Below are positions 56,203 through 64,000 of a stretch of DNA of 64,000 nt, in pieces. Both the position numbers and the translations under genes were made by a program. Location of the stretch: positions 82,499,965 through 82,563,964 of the forward strand of contig JASDDO010000008.1 of assembly GCA_030015575.1 (NCBI GenBank), read 5' to 3'. The notes beneath the pieces are model-generated. The model searched no databases, had not been told where the DNA came from, and was given only the letters and a program-made list of their open reading frames with translations. Source of the DNA: Agapanthus africanus (Eukaryota > Streptophyta > Magnoliopsida > Asparagales > Amaryllidaceae). Position 1 is the stretch's first letter, and each line of letters starts with the position of its first letter.

Positions 56203-56859
56203 CAAATACGAGCTCACCAGGCGAATGAAGCAGCCGGTCAAGTCGTTAAAACTGGGCGACCGTATCCAAGCTGGTATGACCAAATAAAATACCCACCGGG
56301 ATACACAGTCCCCAAATTCCATGTGTACAAGGGGATAGGCAATCTTCACCAGCACGTCGCCCAGTTTAGAGCTCTTTGCGGCAACACCAGGGGCGATGAT
56401 AAGCTTTTGCTCCGTCGATTCGTCGGCATCTTGTCGGAAACAGCTTTTGAGTGGTACTCCGAGCTTCCAAACGACTCCATTAAGACTTTCGCAGAAATGG
56501 AGTTGTTATTCACCCAGCGATCCGCGAGTGCTAGTGAACGCACCCCGATAACGGCATTGATCAATGCCAGGGTGAAGCCAGGCGAGACGTGGGTCCAATA
56601 CGCCATCCGATGGCGGAATCTGTGGTCGAAATGCGAACAGCGGATCGAAGAAGCGCCAGCGGTAGGCATGTTTGTGCGCACTTTGGACCCTCACTCCACC
56701 ATTTCACAATTCATGTTGTTCTTTAAGCCGACTACATTCCAAGCCTTAATCGACAAACTGGCCCAAATGGACCAGATGGGTCATAGACCGTCTCCTCTAA
56801 AGCCGGACTCTCAAAACGAGAAGGGAAAGGAGAAAGCGATCGTCGTAGCCAATGCTTAA
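56203..56859 (+). pseudogene. E3 gag capsid-like core
   Basis: YDQIKYPPGYTVPKFHVYKG, HQHVAQFRALCGNTRGDDKL, FEWYSELPNDSIKTFAEMEL and WVQYAIRWRNLWSKCEQRIE mark the retrotransposon gag domain (about residues 30-150 of this part). The stop TAA at 56857-56859 corresponds to a CAA in E2. It would assemble virus-like particles. Confidence 0.88.
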
Positions 56860-58554
56860 CAGCAGCCTAGTGGCCTGAGATCAGTTGATCGCCAAAATAA
56901 CAGAACTCGATCTCTCGAAGATAAAATGAGTCGCGCTTACTCGTTCCCTCGAGACAAGACAAAGAGGTTATTCGAGCTTGCACTCCGCAACAGGCTCATT
57001 ACACTCCCAGAGCCAAGACGCCCAGTGCAACCAGGCGACATTAGCAATCCTAACTACTGCCCTTATCACCGAATGTTGGGCCATCCGATCGTGGATTGTT
57101 ACATCTTCAAAAGATGGATAGAAGATCGGTACCAGCAGGGAAAATTCGTGTTATCTGAAAATTGGAAGGTGAACCCGCCTCGGCCACACACTCCCAAGAA
57201 AAAGGATACATCGGGAGCATCATGTTCTTTCGTAAAAGAAGCTCCATGGGAGGTCGTTCTTTCAGCCAAGACAAAAAGAACGCTGAAGGATCTCTACACA
57301 TGTCTGGCAATTAGGTGGAAGAATCCACTGGAACCTGAGGTCATCGAGGGGATTCTAAAGCCGCACCCAACTCTAAAAATTGGTGGTGATAGCCAAAGCA
57401 CTCACACCCAGCCGTCAAAGTCTTCAAAGAAGAAGAAGAAATCCAAGAAGCCCGTGAAGCCTGGCGACAAGCGTACGGACCTACAAAAACAGATTGACGC
57501 GCTGGAAGAGTATAACCAGAAGGCGCGGACTCCGGTCACACTTCAAGAGTTTCTCAGCCATGTCCTTGAGGAGGGAAATGATGGAGAAGACTCATCAGAT
57601 GAATCTGAAGATTACGTGGCAAGTTGTCATGTGATCTCTCATTCGTCGGTAGACAATGAAAAGGCTTCTTGCATAAAGAAACTGGGGGCAGGTTCTGAGC
57701 CAGAACTCCTGGGGCCATCAGATGAAATAATCGATGCATTCCTAGATACAGCTCTTCTTAAAAGCAAAGCTGATCGGGAGCGTGAGATGGACATATTTGA
57801 AAAGGCCAAACGTCGGCAACTGGACGAAAGGTCTGAAATATCCCCGCCAGATCAAAATACCTCCATTGCGAATAAAAACAAGTTCAAGACGAGGAAGAGG
57901 TTCGCCAAAGCCATATCAATAGGAATGAATCTGCCACCCTCCGAAAGAAACATTCTTGGTGAAGCAGAAATACCTCCTAGCTATTGCTTATATCATCGAA
58001 AGATTGCGCACCCTACTGAGGAGTTCAATGCTTTTAAAAGATGGTGGCAGGGATATGTTTCTCACCGGCAAAATTTCAAGCGGATAAAACGCAAAACTCG
58101 TCGGGAGCAAAGAAATATGACTGAGGAGAATAAAAGAACTACCGGCAACTGTCGCATGGTCAACACCGGGGGATCACAAGTTCTTACCTTCGGGAGCGGC
58201 TCTGATGAAGAAATGGCTCTTGGCCCTTTCTTTATAGAGTCCGCCCTGGGAAAAGCAGAAGAACCAAGGACCTGTGAAAATATTCAGCTGCGCAGCCGCA
58301 CGCCGCCCGAAAAGAATCTTGGACCCTCGAACAGTGGGTCAAATAGAAAGAATAAGGGGAAAGAAAAGGTTTCTGAGGATATCATCCTTGATGACCAAGC
58401 TGTCGAAAAGCTAGCAGCCAAGGACCCTCCGAAGAAGAGTAAGGTGGACTACAACGTTCTCACACACTTGAGGAAGATACCCTCCCAGCTCAGCGTTCTC
58501 GACGCCCTCCTGTTATCCAGAGAGGCGAAAGATTCTTTAATCAAGGCACTGTAG
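56860..58554 (+). pseudogene. E3 gag tail with two CHHC knuckles
   Basis: A 542-codon frame (from 56926) is the best preserved of the Tat copies. It has SRAYSFPRDKTKRLFELAL, knuckle 1 at 57058-57099 (intact), a lysine-rich stretch near 57420-57450, an acidic stretch near 57575-57615, FEKAKRRQLDER, and knuckle 2 at 57985-58026, whose final Cys is Phe. It ends with KSKVDYNVLTHLRKIPSQLS, a segment that precedes the protease in Tat elements. TAG at 58552-58554 follows. Confidence 0.88.
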
Positions 58555-59427
58555 GAACCCGAGCAATTCCAAGCTTTCCTCGCCGAAGAAAAGATAAAGG
58601 ACGAGCTGGAAGAAGAACACACAGCCGATATCACCTTCGGCGATGAAGATCTCCTCCTTGGGACATGCGAACACAACCGTCCCCTATATGTCTCCGGGTA
58701 CTATCATGACATCAAGATAGGTAAAATCTTGGTCGACAATGGGTCCTCCGTTAATCTCCTTAATATAAGGGTGCTAAAGGAAATCTGCATGAGTGTTCAA
58801 CACCTTGCTCGGGATAAGATCACTATCTCCGGGTTCGACTCTCAGTCATCACGGACTCTTGGGTCCGTGATACTGACGTTACGCTTTTGGCTGCTCGTCA
58901 TTGATATCAAGTTCCACGTCATTGACGTCAAGACATGCTACAACGCTTTGCTCGGCCGGCCCTGGTTACATGAGTACAACATCATTCCCTCTACACAATA
59001 TCAGTGTATGAAATATTTCAAGGATGGTCTCGAGTATACTGTGACAGGAGAGCTAAACCCATTCTCTGTGAACGAAATCCGCAAGTACGAAGACGCAAAA
59101 TACTTCTTACCAGACTTTGATGACATAGAAAGATGTCATAAACCAGAGGACAAAGCTATCACCACCATTCCGGTCTTCGGGAGTGATACCGAGGGGGAAG
59201 AAGAGATAATCTACTCAGGTCCGCCCCAGTGCAACAAGCCGAGACCGTCTGTTCCTATGCTTATCTTTGGCAGCGACTCGGAAGATGAGGTCCATGCCGT
59301 ATTCTCTGCTCGGCCATCAATACAAACCTTCGCTGATGAAGATCAAAGTTTGCAAGTTGCCATGGTCCCGCACAAGCATCATAAAGAACTAGATGCGCTT
59401 GATGTCTACAGTATGGAGGAACTGTAG
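58555..59427 (+). pseudogene. E3 aspartic protease region
   Basis: The tract ITFGDEDLLLGTCEHNRPLY leads to the active-site motif LVDNGSSVNLL (Asp codon 58735-58737; D-N-G rather than D-T-G or D-S-G). NALLGRPWLHEYNIIPSTQY follows (about 58936-58998), which is typical of Tat-type proteases. The C-terminal part is acidic (SDTEGEEEI, SDSEDEVH). It would cleave the polyprotein. The stop is TAG at 59425-59427. Confidence 0.88.
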
Positions 59428-59832
59428 ACATTCTACGTCCCTCCCAGGAGAAAAGGTGAAAAGGTGATCCTATTCTACCGATCCGAGGAAACCAAAGTGG
59501 AGAAAGAAATCTAGCATGGCGCGGATTCTTCACTTGAAAGGCTCTAGCCCATCCGTCTGCCCAGATACTACACAGACAGATTAAAAAGACTGTTGAGGCG
59601 CCAAGGCATACCCTTCAGACAGACTGCTCGAAAAGCACGGTTCTATAACAGGATATGGAACGTTCCCGGAACTCAACGAAAGTTGCTCAACGGGAGAATA
59701 GAAACGACCGGGCTTGGATATGTTCAATCCAAGAAACAAGAGCTACTCCGCGACTGCTACGTCATACATGACTTTGATGAAGAAGGAGATGCTCTATGGG
59801 AAGAGGCTAACCCTGAACTAGAAAGAGCTCCC
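59428..59832 (+). pseudogene. E3 post-protease module, cut by next element
   Basis: It is homologous to E1 7200-7560 (FRQTARKARFYNRIWNVPG, TGLGYVQSKK, CYVIHDFDEE). The frame is lost at 59833, where another element begins. RT and everything downstream of E3 should lie beyond the right end of the window. Confidence 0.8.
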
Positions 59833-62800
59833 TGTTCATATCAGATTTTTCCATTTTTATACCGCCCAATTTTTATCACATTGCTTATCGGTAGGTGATC
59901 GCACGCCAAAAGCGTGTCGGATGTTCAAAGTTCTAAAGTATAACCGCGATCAGGACGGTGTCGCTATGCAGCTAGCCGGTTGAGCACGGGTCGGTCCACA
60001 GGGAGATGGTTGTATGTCCTTTCTTGTCTTAGACGAGTCAATAAAGAATCTGTATGTTTGTTTGATCTAACCTATGTGTTTATTTGCAAGTATAAAGTTG
60101 TTAAGAAGAAAATACGAGATTGTAAGCTAAAGAAATCCGTACTCAAAACCTTTGAGCCGAGTCTTAGCCAATTGAAGCTAGAGCAATCGGCAACAACGTG
60201 GATTAGGGGGTTTAAGCGCGGTATTCGTGGAATCCGGCTTATTTACCCTTGTCCTTCTGTTCTTGTCTCTTGCTTTCGCCTCCGGCCAAACCGAACGCAA
60301 CCGGTCGCGGTTAGGAAGCACCGTTACCTTGTCAGGGTAGGGTGCCTAACGGAGCGCTTGCGTAACGTTTGGGCGGAGTTCAAATGGAAAATAACGGGAA
60401 AAGAAAATGAGGAAAGAAGTGTTAACTTACAATACCGTATTGATTCTTAACAACGACGATAATTACAACATTCACAAAATGAACAAAAGAGAGCAAAAGA
60501 AAAGAACAAAGAAAAGAAAAGATTACAAGTAATTAAGTGCAAGGAATTTAAGTGCATGAAATAAATTGCAAGTAATAAAAAGCAAGAAATAAATAAGCAA
60601 GAAAATAACAATAAGAACCATAGAACCAAATACAAGACATGGGTTCAATAACCAAATCTTAAACTTGCAAGCTCAATTAAGAGGTTGCAAGATCAAGAAG
60701 AGGCAAAGAACTCATGGTGAATGAAGCACAAAAGAGAAGACTTTATTGATTCCAAGATGATACAACCCTTGAGATCAATAACCAACCCTTAAACCTTCAA
60801 GCTCAATGAAGAGGTTGAAAGATCAAGAGAAGGCAAGGACCTCAAGGGGAAGCTAAGCAAAAGAATGATACAATGTATGGCAAAATTGGACTCTTTTCTT
60901 CTTTGCCCATGGTTTGCTTTTATAGGCAAAGAAAGAGACATTTCCTTTAATTTGAATTTGAATGCATCCAAAATTTGGAGGGAAGTTTGAATTTTTGAAT
61001 TTTTGAATCAACACTTTATGCATTGAATGCACCATTCCCTCTCGTGCTCTGTGCTTGTCCCTCTCGTGCTTTGTGTTTGACCATCTCGTGCTTTGTGCTG
61101 CCCCTCTCGTGCTTTGTGCTTGTCTGAGATATGAATGACCACTGTCATTTGTCTTGTCTCTGGAACAGGTACGCGGCACTGGACGGATACGGATGATCGG
61201 AACCCGACTTTTTCTGCTGGCAACAGATGTCCTGGATTTTAGCGTAACAGTAAAGATTTTGTATTATTTGCGTTATTTTGGACTAGGAACCTGTAGCCTG
61301 TAAATATGTAGCAAACACGGATTAAAAGCACCTGCCTATAAACAAACGAGCATAAGAATGGGCGGTATAAAATGCAGTTTTCTGTGATGAACAAATACCC
61401 CCAAACTTATCTTTTGCTCGTCCCGAGCAAAACCATTTATTCACAAAAGAGAATCCTAACCGCACTTTCGCAGGGAACGCGATTGCACTGAGCGTGTGCA
61501 ACAAGCCGTTAAACCTCTAGGTGTCCCTAGTAGGAGGAGTGTTGTCTCCTGAGGTTTTTCAGCGGATACTACCCACAAAATCCGGTCAAGTTGGTTTTGT
61601 ACAATAACAAAGATTCAAACCCTAAAGTTTTTGTTTCAGAAAATAACAATTCTATAATCCTAAGTCTAGACTATCGAACCTTTATTTTTCACACCTCTCT
61701 TCTTATTTAACTACAGATTTTATATGTCTTTACGTGCAGTGCAAAAATAGTGTCGTTAAGTTCCCGAAAGGTCGAATAAAGTCATTATGTCACACAATAA
61801 AGCCCAGATAACAATTTTAAAAGGATCACATAAGTTTTATAGAGAGTTAAGCATTTTTCAAGTTTCGTTTTCCAGTAAGGTTTCAACTTCAGAATTTCTA
61901 TCTTCCTTAACAGGAAACTAAGTCGTATTTTTCACTCCACCTTATTCTTGTTTTCATTTCATACACACCTCTGTGAATGTGCGATAGTCTTTATCATAGA
62001 ATAAAACCTTCATATCTCCGTTAAAATTTTTATAAAAGCCTGTCTTTTATCAAGATTATTCTCACACAAAGAACCGTTAGGAATTTTAACTCGGAGAGAA
62101 CACTTGCTTGACTTTGTTTTAAAACTGGACTTTCTAGGCTTCTTAGCGAGCTTTGGGCCAATGCACCCAAACCAGTCGGTTTTAGGGCATTAGGTGTAGA
62201 AACACCCCAGCGGACTTAATTACTCAAGTTACCTAGGTCCAAAAACAAAAGACAGTTTGGCGTGAAAAACATGATGATTCAATACGAACGGAGATATAAC
62301 CGGTAGTTCAATTATTTTTTGGGTAAAAGACGTGTTTAGTGGGTTCGGTGTGTAATCATTCCAATCAAGTTTCAGATGGGTTATTTTTCAGACTTAGTTC
62401 CAATTAAGGCATCAATAACATTCCTTCATATTCACTTACTTCATAAACTATTCTTGATATATTACTTATTTCAGAACAAACCTATTTGATCCTCAGAAAA
62501 TCATTTATCTATTTAAAAGTTGTTTTTAAGCATAAAAGACTTGTCATCTAATTTCCAAGACTCACAACACGTGTAGTGTAATGTAAAGACGTATATCAGC
62601 TATAGTTAACTTCAAAGGAGAGTTATCTTTCAGGTTTTCAAAATCCAAACATAGGATTTAGTTATTCCTATCTTTTCAAACAAAAACCGTCGAATGTTGA
62701 ATCAGAGTTCTTCCACAAGCTAACTTGACAAAAAGTTTTTATATTTTTAGAAATTTTTCGATTTTTATGGGTTTTTAATAAGGTATGCAAATGCAGAATA

Positions 62801-62838
62801 TACAAATGAATGCGAAGGAAGAAAGCTTACCGAGCACA
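59833..62838 (-). mobile_element. 3' LTR of minus-strand Ty3/Gypsy-like element (Athila/Ogre-like)
   Basis: The left border is where E3 homology ends, at TGTTCATATC; the right border is just before CCCCCAAACTTA, the reverse complement of a TAAGTTTGGGGG polypurine tract. The length is about 3.0 kb; the right end may be 2 bp shorter. The expected TSD is CTCCC (59828-59832). Minus-strand TATAAAA is at 60918-60924. It contains a direct repeat of about 130 bp (60645-60850), four copies of a 23-bp CTCGTGCTTTGTGCTTG unit (61032-61125), and a further CCCCCAAACTTA at 61391. No gene is present. Confidence 0.75.
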
Positions 62839-63020
62839 CCCCCAAACTTAAACTTGACAGTGCCCTCACTGTCAGGCTATACCAAGAGGGTCAAAATTGC
62901 CGGCGCTTCCTAAAAACAAATTATATACAAAACAAAAAAAAGAAAACCAAAAAAAAATATATATACAAAAAAGGAGCGCCCCCAAACTTAAGTGAAACAG
63001 TGTTTCCACTGTTAAGCGTT
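62839..63020 (-). repeat. Duplicated hairpin plus polypurine tract
   Basis: Read on the minus strand there are two modules: a hairpin (62996-63013, AACAGTG-GAAA-CACTGTT) followed by TTAAGTTTGGGGG, and a second hairpin (62855-62874, TGACAGTG-AGGG-CACTGTCA) followed by TTAAGTTTGGGGG at the LTR. The modules are about 140 bp apart with an A/T-rich spacer. Confidence 0.85.
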
Positions 63021-63031
63021 GAAGTTCAGGA

Positions 63032-64000
63032 TTAGGGGGGAAAGATCTGTATAAAGCTATACAAGGCCTTACACAGGCCAAAAGTTAGTACCAACCATTC
63101 AAAGATTTTATCGTGAAAAAGCAGTGGTTGGTCAAAGAAGACGGAGAGGTAAGAAATGGAGACTACGCGAGACCGCTTGTGGAGAGAAGTGGAATGCGGT
63201 CTCGGTAGATGAGAAGAAGAAGAATGGCGGAAGGGGAAGAGAAGTGGAATACGAACTTGAGGGTGCAAATGGAGTGAATAGATTAGCACAATTTGTGATG
63301 AGCGATGTGTAAAAAGCGATTGTGCTAATCTATTAACTCGTCGAGAGATGGGGTCAAATCCTTCAAGGTTCGTGAGAAACCATGGGTACGCCGAACTTGG
63401 TAAACCAGACATAGTAAATGAAAGTGAGACGGGTTCTTGCAAGGTCGGAACGACGGACAGGATGGAGGGAAGTGGTTGAGGAAGGGTATCGGTTATAGGC
63501 TCAGGAGGGTGTACACAGTCAGTGGAAGGAACAGGATGAATTGGTAAATCCGACTCATCAAAAAAAACTGGTTCATCCTCAAGACTATCCTCAAAATTTT
63601 CCTCAAAATTAAGCTCATCCATGCATATTTCATCCAAATCCAGACGCATATGAGGTTCGGGAAAAACAGTTAAAGACTCGGGATGATGATTTGAACAGAC
63701 AAACTCAGCCAAATCTACGGGTTCATCATCCAAAATGTTCCCAGCGTCAATATCCTTAATCAAGTGAAAATTAATATTCTCAGACACCTCAACCAAAGCA
63801 TGGATAGTAATCAATTCAGGTTCTAAGATGGAGGTGTAGAGGTTAAAAGGTTTAGGATCGGTTTCACTTGGAAGAGACCCTTCAATAGCGGGCAAATCAA
63901 ACACTACGAAGTCGCACGACTCATTCATCATTCTATCTTCAATTGATAAATCATGTGGGATACTCGATAGACTTTCAAAACAGGAGTTGTGGGATTCAAT
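63032..64000 (-). CDS. Partial ORF before the polypurine tract, acidic protein of unknown function
   Basis: The frame is open from the window edge to a stop at 63032. A Met occurs at 63931 but the frame continues upstream of it, so the true start may be outside. The first 140 residues are acidic (ELNFEENFEDSLEDEP). The middle is proline-rich (HPPEPITDTLPQPLP), then a basic, serine- and histidine-rich part, and the last 25 residues are hydrophobic (WLVLTFGLCKALYSF). No catalytic motif is seen. The position just before the PPT is where extra or envelope-like ORFs sit in some plant Ty3/Gypsy elements, but there is no evidence of an envelope function. Confidence 0.6.
   Translation of the reverse strand: MESHNSCFESLSSIPHDLSIEDRMMNESCDFVVFDLPAIEGSLPSETDPKPFNLYTSILEPELITIHALVEVSENINFHLIKDIDAGNILDDEPVDLAEFVCSNHHPESLTVFPEPHMRLDLDEICMDELNFEENFEDSLEDEPVFFDESDLPIHPVPSTDCVHPPEPITDTLPQPLPSILSVVPTLQEPVSLSFTMSGLPSSAYPWFLTNLEGFDPISRRVNRLAQSLFTHRSSQIVLIYSLHLHPQVRIPLLFPFRHSSSSHLPRPHSTSLHKRSRVVSISYLSVFFDQPLLFHDKIFEWLVLTFGLCKALYSFIQIFPP

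Noticed and set aside
63032..63931. Envelope gene
   Set aside because: There is one C-terminal hydrophobic stretch but no visible signal peptide, glycosylation-rich ectodomain or fusion motif, and the position alone is not evidence.

Overview
The window is repeat-dense plant nuclear DNA built almost entirely from LTR retrotransposons nested in one another. The host is an angiosperm-type genome: Tat-lineage Ty3/Gypsy elements with a second RNase H, a Tekay-type chromovirus, a Ty1/Copia element and an Athila/Ogre-like element occur together, which is a plant-only combination. The species cannot be named, and I found no host gene, tRNA, rRNA, CRISPR array or intact transposon gene. Every coding tract is broken by stops, frameshifts or deletions. 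All coordinates, terminal repeats and identities were read by eye, without alignment software.

Layout. 1-1597: end of a copia-like LTR. 1598-2899: remnant of a Tat-like element (E0: gag scrap plus 3' region). 2900-6109: LTR1. 6110-25518: Tat-like element E1 (gag N-terminus, post-protease module, RT, RNase H, second RNase H, integrase, long 3' region). E1 is split in the integrase C-terminus at 11498-21199 by a complete Tekay-like element with target-site duplication (TSD) CTACT. 25519-28861: LTR2. 28862-51395: Tat-like element E2 (gag, no pol, very long 3' region). E2 is interrupted by an Athila-like solo LTR (34335-35783, TSD AACAT) and by an inverted Tat-family solo LTR (38428-51051, TSD GAGTT). 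That solo LTR itself holds a full copia element (39463-49833, TSD CCTTT). 51396-52020: first part of E2's 3' LTR. 52021-59832: third Tat-like element E3 (own LTR, gag, protease), inserted in E2's LTR. 59833-64000: minus-strand Ty3/Gypsy-like element cutting E3, with its 3' LTR at 59833-62838 and a partial ORF running off the window.

E0, E1 and E2 share LTRs (E0-LTR1-E1-LTR2-E2), a tandem array rather than separate insertions. Their deletions are complementary: E1 keeps pol but lost capsid and protease, while E2 keeps gag but lost protease and pol. None is autonomous.

The most unusual signal is structural. The 3' regions of E0, E1 and E2 carry eight copies of a module of about six consecutive hairpins, each with a 5-nt loop (mostly CTCAC, CTTAC or a close variant) and stems that differ between copies while keeping base pairing. 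Further covarying hairpins occur in the adjacent repeats, in the Tat LTRs, in the Tekay LTR and next to the polypurine tract of the minus-strand element. This pattern suggests RNA- or DNA-level structure under selection and is the best candidate here for an undescribed system.
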